Source: Chitinophaga polysaccharea
GTDB taxonomy: Bacteria > Bacteroidota > Bacteroidia > Chitinophagales > Chitinophagaceae
DNA length: 64,000 nt
NCBI RefSeq assembly: GCF_007829335.1
Contig: NZ_VIWO01000003.1
Span: 124,001-188,000, forward strand
Direction of reading: 5' to 3'
Position numbers and translations under genes: made by a program
Part shown: positions 34,878-44,700 of the stretch, in pieces
Layout of the letters: each line of letters opens with the position of its first letter
Numbering within the stretch: position 1 is the stretch's first letter
The notes under the pieces: model-generated
What the model was told of the DNA's origin: nothing
The model's database searches: none
Seen by the model: the letters and a program-made list of their open reading frames with translations, nothing else

Positions 34878-35740
34878 ATATATTCATGGTTTTTGCCGGC
34901 GCGTGTAGCTTCGGCATCCTTTCTACATTTGTAAAACTGGCTTACCGGGAGGGGTATGCCGCTGCAGAGATATCCGTTACGCAAGCCTTTACTGGCATGC
35001 TGGTGTTATGGATCCTTACATTGATTTATCAACGGAGTAAAGAAAAGCTGAGTGGGCAGGAGTGGCGATGGTTGTTATTTACCGGTGCCACCATTGGGCT
35101 CACGAGTTTTGTATATTATGTATCGGTAGCGTATATACCGGCTTCTGTAGCTATTATCCTGCTGATGCAATTTACCTGGATAGGGTTGTTGCTCGACTGG
35201 ATCATTTTCGGAAAACGTCCATCGGGCCTGCAATGGGTCACTGCGGGGCTTATCCTGCTGGGCACCTGGCTGGCGAGTGGTTTGGCCAGTGGGCGTACGG
35301 AAGCGTTGTCGGTAAAAGGGCTGGCTTATGCGGGCGCCTCCGCAGTGCTGTATGCCATTTACGTGATTGCCAATAGCCGGGTGGCCAAACAGCTGCATCC
35401 GTTACGGAAGAGCGCCATCATCATGACCGGATCTACGATGGGCGTGCTGTTGGTAAATGCGTCCGCGCTGGTGGTGAGCACACATTTTAATGTGGGTCTT
35501 ATCAAATGGGCTTTGTTCCTGTCGCTGTTCGGTACCATTATACCACCCTTGCTATTTGCCCGGGGCATTCCCAAAGTAGGTGCGGGTATCAGCGCTGTTA
35601 TCATGACGGCAGAACTGCCGGTTGCTATTATTTGTTCCCATTTGTTGCTGGCGGAGCCGGTAAATGGCGTGCAATGGGCCGGAGTAGTGGTGATGCTGCT
35701 GGCCATGTTGCTATTGAATGCGCATTATTTCAAACGTTGA
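34868..35740 (+). CDS. EamA/DMT-family transporter
   Basis: A 290-residue inner-membrane protein with ten transmembrane helices in two EamA repeats (first about 5-135, second about 150-288), e.g. YYVSVAYIPASVAIILLMQF and the matching VGAGISAVIMTAELPVAII. Family members export amino acids (RhtA, YddG), metabolites or drugs. The valine-rich leader suggests a link to branched-chain amino acids or to ribosome stress, an inference only. A strong terminator follows, shared with the convergent sigma gene. Confidence 0.92.
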   Translation: MTRYIFMVFAGACSFGILSTFVKLAYREGYAAAEISVTQAFTGMLVLWILTLIYQRSKEKLSGQEWRWLLFTGATIGLTSFVYYVSVAYIPASVAIILLMQFTWIGLLLDWIIFGKRPSGLQWVTAGLILLGTWLASGLASGRTEALSVKGLAYAGASAVLYAIYVIANSRVAKQLHPLRKSAIIMTGSTMGVLLVNASALVVSTHFNVGLIKWALFLSLFGTIIPPLLFARGIPKVGAGISAVIMTAELPVAIICSHLLLAEPVNGVQWAGVVVMLLAMLLLNAHYFKR

Positions 35741-35746
35741 TGGGAG

Positions 35747-35777
35747 CGGGGCAAGCTGAAGGCTTGCCCCGTTTTTT
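35747..35777 (+). terminator. intrinsic terminator between EamA and ECF sigma genes
   Basis: CGGGGCAAGC (35747-35756) pairs perfectly with GCTTGCCCCG (35762-35771), followed by six T. The T run overlaps the stop codon of the convergent sigma gene. Confidence 0.9.
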
Positions 35778-36318
35778 AACGGGACATTACTACGATCAAT
35801 GCCAGTGCCAGTCCGTAATCTTTAAACTCGCTACGCATGACCTGCAGGGATTTCCCCATATGTTTTTCCACGGCTTTAACAGAAATGCCTAAACGTTGGG
35901 CTATTTCTTTGTGGCTGAGGTGCTCACGGCGACTGAGTAAAAATACCTGCCGGCTGCGTTCTGTTAATTTATCCAGTGCCCGTTCCAGCTGCTGTTCCAG
36001 CAGTTTTACATCATAAGTGTTGGCGGTTTCTGTTATTTTATCTGTGGGGAGATGTTGATGGTGTTGCTGGTGCAATAGCGAATTCCTGATCTCATTGAAT
36101 CTCCTGTTGCGCAGCGCGCCGTACAGGTATGCTTTTATATTTTTTATCTCCCCCAGGGTCTGGCGGTTTTTATATAGTGCAATAAAAATATCCTGGAGCA
36201 TATCTTCCAGCAGATGCGGCACTGGAAACTTGTTGTAGGCATGATGATACAGGTCGGCAGCATAACGCTGATACAAGGTTTCGAAGGCCTTGTTGTCATT
36301 GTTCGCCAGTAATACCAC
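35776..36318 (-). CDS. ECF-type sigma factor without adjacent FecR
   Basis: A 180-residue sigma factor: region 2 (AFETLYQRYAADLYHHAY, LLEDMLQDIFIALYKNR) and region 4 (LTERSRQVFLLSRREHLSHKE, then LGISVKAVEKHMGKSL), with a hydrophobic C-terminus. The start is a GTG at 36318; an in-frame TAA lies two codons upstream, so no longer form exists. It is divergent from a SusC gene that lacks an STN domain, and no FecR is nearby, so the usual SusC-FecR signalling chain is missing here. Confidence 0.92.
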   Translation of the reverse strand: MVLLANNDNKAFETLYQRYAADLYHHAYNKFPVPHLLEDMLQDIFIALYKNRQTLGEIKNIKAYLYGALRNRRFNEIRNSLLHQQHHQHLPTDKITETANTYDVKLLEQQLERALDKLTERSRQVFLLSRREHLSHKEIAQRLGISVKAVEKHMGKSLQVMRSEFKDYGLALALIVVMSR

Positions 36319-36546
36319 TAATTAGTGTCAAAATAACTCTTAAATTAAACATCTTTCCATTTCTTATCTATATTATTGTCAATACGACAGTTAACATAGT
36401 TGTATTATAATGTCATTAGGTACTTTGGGATAATATACGTTTATAATCGGTTAATTATTCTGTATCCATGTTTATTGCTTACCCCTACTTTTATTGTGCT
36501 AACTATTCTATGAGCGCCTTCAACCTGTCAACCAAACGTTAATCAA

Positions 36547-39500
36547 ATGGCACAATCAGTAAAATCAGCAGTATCACGATGCTTCGTACTGCTATGCGTG
36601 GTATGTTTTCTTGCGCTCTTCCCCCGTGCTGCATCAGCACAGAAGAGGGCGATTACAGGTACTGTGGCCGATTCATCCGGCATGCCTGTTATCGGCGCCA
36701 CCGTCCGGGAAAAAGGCGGCAAGGCTGTCACTACCTGTGGCGCCGACGGGACTTTTAAATTAACTGTAGATGAAAAAAATTCCCTGCTCATTTCCAGTAT
36801 CGGGTTCCTGAATGCAGAGGTACCCGTGGGCAACAGGACCACTTTCGCCATCACGTTAACCAGCAACACGGCCGCGCTGAACGCAGTGGTAGTAACGGCG
36901 CTGGGCGTAAAACGGGAAAAACGCAACCTGACATTCAGCTCCCAGCAGCTGAACGGGGAGGAACTTTTAAAAACCAAGGAGCCCAACCTGGTGAATACCC
37001 TGGCGGGAAAGGTACCGGGCATACAGATCACCAGTTCTTCCGGTAATGCAGGGGCCTCCTCGCGTATTGTGATCAGGGGCAATTCTTCTCCTACCGGGGA
37101 AAACCAGGCATTATTTGTGATCGACGGCGTGCCGGTAGATAACACGGAAACCGGTAATATCAGCGGTGGAGCAGCAGGTTCTGGCGTAAACCGTATCGCA
37201 GACATCGATCCCGCTATTATTGAAAATGTGAATATCCTCAAAGGTGCAGCCGCTACCGCGTTGTACGGTTCTTCCGGCGCCAGGGGCGTAGTGCTCATCA
37301 CCACTAAAAATGGTGGCGTGGATAAAAAGCCGGTGTTCAATTTTTCGTCAGACGCCTCTTTCGAACACCCGCTGTTGCCGGAACGGCAAACCATGTATGG
37401 ACAGGGCACTAACGGCATCTTTTATAACGGAGAGGACGCCGACAAGAAAACAAGTCTTTCCTGGGGGCCCCGCATGGATACGCTCAAGATAAATGGACAA
37501 CCCGCGCCCACTTATAACCCATACGATTTTTTCCGCACCGGTATTACTACCAACAACACCATTTCTGCTTCCGGCAGCAACAATAATTCCAACTACTTTC
37601 TCAGCTATTCTTACTTTAACCAGAAAGGGGTAATGCCGGGAAATGATTTTAAACGGCATTCCTTTTTTGCAAAATACAATTCCAAAATAGGCAAGTATGT
37701 AAGTACCACTTTCCAGTTAGGTTACAGTAACTCCGACCAGGAAAGGTTGCCGGAAGGCGCCAGCAACGGACCTTTATTTGTATTGCTGGTGCAACCGGTA
37801 TCCTGGAACCCTTACCCGGTATTTAAGCCGGACGGCAGCCAGCGCGGCTACCGTAATTCCAGGAATATGCCCCTGTGGACGCTTGATAACATCAGCAACG
37901 ATGCTAAAGTGAACAGGTTCCTCCCGGTATTTACTACCAACATTACTCCCACCAGCTGGCTTACTATCACAGAAAGGCTGGGCGCAGATATATACACGGA
38001 GTCTGATAAATATATAGAGCATCCCAGCCCGCAGATCGGGCTCACCGGGCAGATCAGGAACCAGAATATCAACTTTCAGCAGTTTAACAATGACCTGATT
38101 GTGAACGCCACCAAAACATTTGGCAAGTTTAATGTGAACCTGCTGCTCGGTAATAATATCTATACTACCTACAACCAGTATATGAATATTAATAGCACCG
38201 GGCTGAATATTACCGATTTTAACAACTTATCGTCCGGTACCACTATTACCGGTACGGAAAACCATACCCAGCTCAGGAAAGTAGGCTTCTACTCGCAAGC
38301 CAACATTGAGTACAACCGCTTCCTGAACCTGTCTTTAACCGGCAGGTACGACGGTAGTTCCGTGCTCAATCCCGATAAAAACTTTTACCCTTACGGATCG
38401 GCTGCGGCCAGCTTTATCTTTTCCGAATTCCTGGGGCCTAAGGCTTCCAATGTCATTAACTTCGGAAAGGTGCGGCTGAGCTATGCCACCGTAGGTAACG
38501 ACGGCGTAGGTGCGTATGCGTTATCTACCCCTTATATACAGGCCGGACGGAACACGAATGCTGGTTATTTCCTGTTCCCATTCCAGGGACAACAGGGATT
38601 TTTGCTGACATCAGCGCTGGGTAACCCGACACTCATTAATGAACGGCTCAATGAATATGAAGCAGGACTTGAAATGCGTTTCCTGAAAGACAGGATCAGC
38701 TTTGAAGGATCCTATTTTAGCCGTCGCTCCAGAAATGGGCTCATCCCGGGTTCCCAAATCTCTAATGCAACCGGCTTCAGTAATACCACTTTTAACGCTG
38801 CAGAGATATCCAACAAAGGAATAGAACTGTTGCTGGGCGCCACACCTATAAAATCAAAAGATTTTAGCTGGAATGTTACCCTGAACTTTTCGAAGATCAA
38901 AAACAAAGTGCTTACACTGGGACCGGGCATCGGTCAGCTGGGGCGCCTGATCAAGGGAGAACCTTATAATATTTTTTATGGCGCCCGCTATAAACGCGCA
39001 GACAATGGAGAACTGTTGATCGACGCCAGCGGATTGCCCGTGGTAGATCCACAACAAGGTATTGTCGGAGATATCAACCCGGACTGGCTGGCTGGCCTGG
39101 ATAACAGTTTCCGCTATAAACAATTCAGCCTTTCCTTTTTCTTCGACATGAAAAAAGGCGGCGACGTGCAAAATGATGTAGAAGCAGCAGGGCTTTACTA
39201 CGGCACTTCAAAAGAGACAACCAACCGTGGCAAAATCGTCATAAAAGGAATCAGTGAAGTTGACGGAAAGGCTAACAACGTGGAAGTAGATGCGCAAACG
39301 TACTATCAAACCAGGCAATACGAATCTACCATCCAGGATGGTACTTATATCAAATTGCGGAACGTAAGTCTTTCTTACTTCCTGCCGACATCCTTCCTGG
39401 CTAAAACGCCGTTCAAAACTGCTTCGCTGGCAGTAGCCGGCAGGAATCTCTGGATCTATAGCCCGCACTTTACCGGCGCTGATCCGGAGGTAAGCTCTTA

Positions 39501-39588
39501 TGGCACGGGCAACAGCTCACAGGGCATTTATGCGTTTTCTACGCCTACAGCACGTTCTATCAACTTTTCACTGAAATTCAGTTTTTAG
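36547..39588 (+). CDS. SusC/RagA-type TonB-dependent receptor (no STN domain)
   Basis: A 1013-residue receptor: signal peptide (about 1-32, ending AASA-QK), carboxypeptidase regulatory-like domain (about 34-110, ITGTVADSSGMPVIGATV), plug with LKGAAATALYGSSGARGVVLI, then the beta-barrel ending SINFSLKFSF. Lacking an STN domain, it should import but not signal through FecR. A SusD gene follows after 28 bp. The 228-bp upstream region is AT-rich and contains TACTTTTA at about 36486, but no exact promoter match. Substrate unknown. Confidence 0.95.
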   Translation: MAQSVKSAVSRCFVLLCVVCFLALFPRAASAQKRAITGTVADSSGMPVIGATVREKGGKAVTTCGADGTFKLTVDEKNSLLISSIGFLNAEVPVGNRTTFAITLTSNTAALNAVVVTALGVKREKRNLTFSSQQLNGEELLKTKEPNLVNTLAGKVPGIQITSSSGNAGASSRIVIRGNSSPTGENQALFVIDGVPVDNTETGNISGGAAGSGVNRIADIDPAIIENVNILKGAAATALYGSSGARGVVLITTKNGGVDKKPVFNFSSDASFEHPLLPERQTMYGQGTNGIFYNGEDADKKTSLSWGPRMDTLKINGQPAPTYNPYDFFRTGITTNNTISASGSNNNSNYFLSYSYFNQKGVMPGNDFKRHSFFAKYNSKIGKYVSTTFQLGYSNSDQERLPEGASNGPLFVLLVQPVSWNPYPVFKPDGSQRGYRNSRNMPLWTLDNISNDAKVNRFLPVFTTNITPTSWLTITERLGADIYTESDKYIEHPSPQIGLTGQIRNQNINFQQFNNDLIVNATKTFGKFNVNLLLGNNIYTTYNQYMNINSTGLNITDFNNLSSGTTITGTENHTQLRKVGFYSQANIEYNRFLNLSLTGRYDGSSVLNPDKNFYPYGSAAASFIFSEFLGPKASNVINFGKVRLSYATVGNDGVGAYALSTPYIQAGRNTNAGYFLFPFQGQQGFLLTSALGNPTLINERLNEYEAGLEMRFLKDRISFEGSYFSRRSRNGLIPGSQISNATGFSNTTFNAAEISNKGIELLLGATPIKSKDFSWNVTLNFSKIKNKVLTLGPGIGQLGRLIKGEPYNIFYGARYKRADNGELLIDASGLPVVDPQQGIVGDINPDWLAGLDNSFRYKQFSLSFFFDMKKGGDVQNDVEAAGLYYGTSKETTNRGKIVIKGISEVDGKANNVEVDAQTYYQTRQYESTIQDGTYIKLRNVSLSYFLPTSFLAKTPFKTASLAVAGRNLWIYSPHFTGADPEVSSYGTGNSSQGIYAFSTPTARSINFSLKFSF

Positions 39589-39616
39589 TATGCCAGCACC
39601 ACTAAAATTTATCAAC

Positions 39617-40999
39617 ATGAGAAAGTCTTTTTTTATACTGCTGCTCGGGGGACTTTGTTTACAGGGCTGTAAAAAGTTCCTGGACGTCAATAAAGATCCC
39701 AACAACCCGGTAGATGTGCAGGAGTCACTGATCCTGGCGCCGGCAGAACTGAATATTTCCGATAATATCCAGGGCGGTAATGCCGGGATCATTATACAGA
39801 ACTATGTGCAGAACATCGCTGCCAACCAACTGAATCCATATGTAGGCAGTTACCAGCTGTTTAATATTGATATGGATGGCGACTGGTCCAACTTTTACGT
39901 TACCTCGCTCAACAACCTGATTACCCTGAATAAAAAGGCAGAAGCAAATAACAACTGGAACTACGCAGCCATCGCCAAAATACTTACTGCGTACACGCTC
40001 GGCACTGCCACCGATTTCTGGGGAGATATTCCTTATTCAAATGGGTTTACCAGCGGCGTTTTCACCGTGCCGTACGACAAACAGGAAGACATCTACAAAA
40101 GTATCCAGTCACTGCTCAGCGATGCTATCGCCAACATCGATAAGAATAGCAGTCCCAAAAGTCCTGCTAGCGACGACTACTTCTACAATGGCAATATGAG
40201 CGCCTGGCGCAAGCTCGCCTGGTCGCTGAAAGCACGGTATTATATACATCTTACCAAAGCGCCTGGATACACCGCCAAAACGCAGGCAGAAAACGCAATG
40301 GCGGCTTTAAAGAACGGCATGGCTTCCAACGACGACGATCTTAAGTTCAGTTACGCAGGCGCGGCGGGAGCAGAAAATATCTGGTATCTCACCTTTACGC
40401 CGGTAACTACCTACGTGATGAATGCCACGTTAGTAGATTCATTGCGTAACCGGAACGATCCCCGATTACCAAAGATGATTGCTCCTGCTACAGCAACAGG
40501 ATTATATACCGGCAGAAGGATTGGTACGCCTACCGGCGACCTGGCCAAGTATGCTTATCCTGCTGCATTTTACGGCGCCAGATCTTCTTCCAATTATATC
40601 TTCAGTTATACAGAGGCATTATTTATACAGGCAGAGGCCCTGCTGATTACCAGCGGTTATGCCGCGGCGCAGCCCGTGTATGTAAATGCCATCAATGCCC
40701 ATCTGTCCAAACTCGGTATCGACACTACCTCTGCTGCAGCCACTGCGTATGTAAACAGCCGCAAATTAACTGCTGCCAACGCATTACAGCTGATCATGGA
40801 AGAAAAAGCGGTGGCTAACATCTTCAACTTTGAAACGTATAACGACTGGAGGAGAACAGGTTTCCCTAAACTGCAGAAGGTAGACGGCGCATTGATAGAC
40901 ATCCCCCGGCGGTTATTATACCCTCAAAGCGAGATAATAACAAATGCACAACCTCAGCAAACAGCGGTCCAGAGTACAAAGGTTTGGTGGGATAATTAA
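39617..40999 (+). CDS. SusD-like outer-membrane lipoprotein (SusD-like_2 type)
   Basis: The ATG at 39617 (MRKSFFILLLGGLCLQGC) gives 460 residues and a proper lipoprotein signal with Cys18; an in-frame ATG 9 codons earlier would spoil it. VNKDPNNPVDVQ after the Cys and the ending STKVWWDN match the same SusD subgroup as the gene at 2129. It forms a pair with the preceding SusC. No enzyme gene follows in this unit; a terminator stands 24 bp after the stop. Confidence 0.94.
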   Translation: MRKSFFILLLGGLCLQGCKKFLDVNKDPNNPVDVQESLILAPAELNISDNIQGGNAGIIIQNYVQNIAANQLNPYVGSYQLFNIDMDGDWSNFYVTSLNNLITLNKKAEANNNWNYAAIAKILTAYTLGTATDFWGDIPYSNGFTSGVFTVPYDKQEDIYKSIQSLLSDAIANIDKNSSPKSPASDDYFYNGNMSAWRKLAWSLKARYYIHLTKAPGYTAKTQAENAMAALKNGMASNDDDLKFSYAGAAGAENIWYLTFTPVTTYVMNATLVDSLRNRNDPRLPKMIAPATATGLYTGRRIGTPTGDLAKYAYPAAFYGARSSSNYIFSYTEALFIQAEALLITSGYAAAQPVYVNAINAHLSKLGIDTTSAAATAYVNSRKLTAANALQLIMEEKAVANIFNFETYNDWRRTGFPKLQKVDGALIDIPRRLLYPQSEIITNAQPQQTAVQSTKVWWDN

Positions 41000-41023
41000 G
41001 ATAGCATCGCAAAAATATAACGA

Positions 41024-41067
41024 GAAGAGGAGCCTCAAAAGTAATATTGAGGCATCCTCTTCTTTTT
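41024..41067 (+). terminator. intrinsic terminator of the third SusC/SusD pair
   Basis: GAAGAGGAGCCTCAA (41024-41038) pairs with 41048-41062 (one bulged A), followed by TTTTT. It also lies at the 3' end of the convergent gene at 41069. Confidence 0.85.
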
Positions 41068-41068
41068 A

Positions 41069-41641
41069 TCAAAAAGGGTGACCACTGCTATCGATATTTC
41101 CACCGCAAGGCAAACAAATGATACCTTTCTCAGTAATATTACAGGGGCCACCTGCTTTATAATAATTATCGGGATTATTGATTAGCTTACTGGTAGCAGT
41201 GGAAGCTGCCAGTAAGCTTTCTTTGGTCTTGAAATGATCATGGATGTACTGATATTCTTCTCTGTTCACTTTCGCCTGATAAAGTACCCTGAGTGTTTTA
41301 CCGTACGCAAATACATCACAGGAACCAATTTCGTTATTTTCATCCAGGTTGTTAAAAAGCTTAAAAGAGTCTGTCTTTAACAGGTTGGGAATGGGAACAT
41401 CACCAATGCTGTAATGGGGTGGATTATCAAAGTCTTGCATCATATCATTATAAGGTCTCAACTCTGTCCGGTGGGCATATGTTTCCCAAACGGCAAGACC
41501 AGCCGGAAGCTGCTTATATGACCAATTCAGATTCGGGTAATCGCGCTTGCCATTCAACCGGTAAGACGATTCCCAGTTCAGTGCCAGAAACTCATTCCAT
41601 GCAAAGGCGGCCATTTTTTCGGGAGTAGCATTGCTATCCAT
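41069..41641 (-). CDS. hypothetical protein, possibly truncated family member
   Basis: A 190-residue protein without signal peptide. AAFAWNEFLALNWESSYR followed by AVWETY recalls the N-terminal part of larger, poorly described bacterial proteins with an FxxLNWP...WETY pattern, but this gene ends soon after with a Cys-containing tail (CNITEKGIICLPCGG). It may be a shortened relative. It lies alone between a SusD gene (convergent) and the GH74-like gene. Function unknown. Confidence 0.6.
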   Translation of the reverse strand: MDSNATPEKMAAFAWNEFLALNWESSYRLNGKRDYPNLNWSYKQLPAGLAVWETYAHRTELRPYNDMMQDFDNPPHYSIGDVPIPNLLKTDSFKLFNNLDENNEIGSCDVFAYGKTLRVLYQAKVNREEYQYIHDHFKTKESLLAASTATSKLINNPDNYYKAGGPCNITEKGIICLPCGGNIDSSGHPF

Positions 41642-41732
41642 ATCTTTTGGGATAAACTGAACTATTGAAACTTCTTCAAAGTAAGAGAATGTTTTTTTTA
41701 CTTATATGAATGGAATATTAAGTGAATATCAG

Positions 41733-41783
41733 AAGGAGAGGGCACCTCCCAATGTTTGCATAAACAGGAGACACCCTCTTCTT
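41733..41783 (-). terminator. weak hairpin after the GH74-like gene
   Basis: AAGGAGAGGG (41733-41742) pairs with CCCTCTTCTT (41774-41783), with one G-U. No T run follows on the minus strand, so termination is uncertain. Confidence 0.35.
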
Positions 41784-41797
41784 TGATGTAGGGATAA

Positions 41798-44700
41798 TTA
41801 TTGTTTTATTACTTTGATCGTCTTGCTTTGTGTATCCTGCCTGATATGGATATAATAGATACCCGGTGTCAGGTTTTGGCCAAACTGATAGTAGGCGCCG
41901 GCATTTATCCTGGTAGAATAAACGGTGTTGCCAGCGTTGTTAACAATCATCAGCAATGCCGGGGCATTCGAAGAAGAAGTCATTCTTACATTAAATGCAC
42001 CACCTGAAGGATTCGGATATATGCTGGTAGTAAAATCCAGTCTAGGGTGCGTATTTAATTTGTTGTCGCCCACTACCATCATGCCGGGGCTTTCGTTCAG
42101 ACTTTGCAGGGTATCTCCCGGAGAGGTGTTCCGCACTTCGATCGCCGCAATGGAGCCGCTGTAGGGATCATACTGCCCTGTTTTAGGATAGAAGAATACC
42201 TGTATCAAACCTGTGCTGTTAGCTCTTGCCCGGATGGTTTTGATAACAACAGTGTTCAGCTTATTGCCTGCCGCCTGGTATACATTGAAGTTCGTCAGGC
42301 TGTCGAGGCCATTGGTGGCTTTTACGCTGAATATCCTGTTGTTTTTCTGTGCATCCTGCGGCTCCACGAAGTGTAACCGGATGGCATAAACGGCATTAGG
42401 CGTAAGGCCGCGCAGGTAATAGCGCATCTGGGTCACATTGTCTTTGAATACGCGCATATACTCGTATACCTGTGGTGGGGCAGGATCAACTACCTGAGAT
42501 ACGTCCACCGGGCCATCCACTTTTTGCACCCAGGTATAACCGGCATGCCACAGCTTATCAGTACCCGTAGGACCCTCGGGAATATACTGTGCAAAGGTGG
42601 TATTGGCATACGGGCCGGCAGGCGTGTTGGTGGTACCGGCATTGATACCATAAACAGCCGATTTATTTGTCTTTAAAACTTCTATACAATAGTCATCCAC
42701 CCACACAGTGCCGGTTCCTGTTTTAGCGATCCAGTAGGTAAGCCCGGTGGCGCTGTCGGGCACATTGATGGTATCTCTTATCTGGGCCCAGTTGTCGAGA
42801 TAGGCGGGTACGTTGTACACGTTTTTTGAATAGGACGCATTGCCCGTTGCTGCACCGGTACTATCGATGAAACCAACGCCATATCCAGCCCACCACGGAT
42901 AGCCCATGGCATCTTTTTCTACTTTAATCCATTGGGTAAATACGATGATGCTACCGCCCCTCACCGGTATGGCGCCTTGCATGTTCAAAGCGGTTTTTGC
43001 GGTGGTGTAACCCAGGGTAGCTGCCTTGTCGCCGGAGTGGCCTTTCCCGCTAACGGCGTATACAGCACCTGGCGTGAGCGTGGTATCTTTATAGGTGAGC
43101 CAGCTAACCATACCACTTTCAAAGCCATAGTTGGGGATACCTCCACACGAATCATACGGTACTACCGTTACCGGTAATGTAGCTGAAACGCCGGAGCTGT
43201 CGACCGTATTAGCGGTAATAGTAAGTGTACCCTGTTTAATGGCCGTGATTAACCCGGCGCTGTCGACGGTAGCTAACGCTGTATTGGAGCAGCTCCAGGT
43301 TACTTTTTTGATGGACGTATTAGCGGGCATAAAGGAAACGCTTACCCGTATCGTATCTCTTTCCCCAATGACAACAGGAGATGGTTGGAACGTTAAACTG
43401 GTGGCCAGTACATTGGCTACGTGTACATTGGCTTGCGCCGCAATAGCCGGGTTATCTGCTGATGTAGCTTTGATGATCACATCGCCCTGTTTGATGCCGC
43501 TGATAAGACCGGTGGCGCTAACGGTAGCCAGGGTGGTATCTGAAGAGGTCCATATCACGTCTTTATTGCTGGCTCTGGCAGGGGAGATGGTCGCATTCAG
43601 TTGCAGGGATGATCCTACAAATACACTGGCGGAAGTGCTGTCTAACGTTAACGTGGCAACTGGTATATAGATAACGTTGTACGTTTTGGTAGCAGTGAAA
43701 CCACTTTCTACGGATGTAGCCGTGATGGTAGTCGTGCCGGCTCTTTTCCCTGTTACGATTCCATTCAGGTCCACGGTAGCAATAGAGTCGTTGGAGGATT
43801 TGTATACCAGGTTCCGGTTAGTGGCATTGGCCGGTGTTACCGTGAATTTCAGCGTGTCTTTATAGCTCACATACAAATTGCTGCTATCTGAATAGATAGT
43901 AATTCCCTGCAGCGGGATAATATTTGCCTCGAGGGCGGCTATAGAAGCGGTATATGGGCCATTGATAACGCCATTGGGATAAAAGAACACGGCTATTAAA
44001 CCCTGGTTATCTGATTTGGCTTCCAGGGTGCGTGTAACCACGGTATTCAGCTTATTACCTGCCGCCTGGTAAGGGTTGAAGTTAATGAGACTATCGCCAC
44101 CTGTTTTTACGCTAAATAACCGGTTGGCTTTATCCACATCGCTGGGCTCAATGAAATGCAGTCGCAGGGAATAGTTGGCATTGGGAATCAGGTTGCGGAA
44201 ATAATAACGCATCGGTGTTTGATTATACCTGGAGATGCGCATGTATTCATATACCTGGCGGGGAGCAGGCGAAGTTACCTGGGTCAGATCTACCGTTGCG
44301 GTGATTTTGACATTGCCGGTATATCCTGCATGCCATAATTTATCTGTACCCGCTATGCCTTCAGGTATATATTGACCTACATTGGTATTCTGATAGGGAG
44401 TTGCGGGGTTACCCGTAGTTCCTGCATTGATTGCCATCACGGTGGTATTTACCACCAGTTGTACGGTTTTAGTGAAACCGCCATCTGCCGCAGTAATAGT
44501 AAGGGTGGTAGTACCCATCTTAAAACCGGTTACTACGCCGCTGGCATCTACCCTGGCAATCGTGCTATCCGTTATCGACCAATTCAGGGTTTTATTGGTA
44601 GTATTGGCAGGTATAACGGCCGCGGTGATCTGTTTAGGCGTATTTATGGTACCGTATACGATACTGTCTATCGTAACTCCAGTGGATATGGTAGGCGGAA

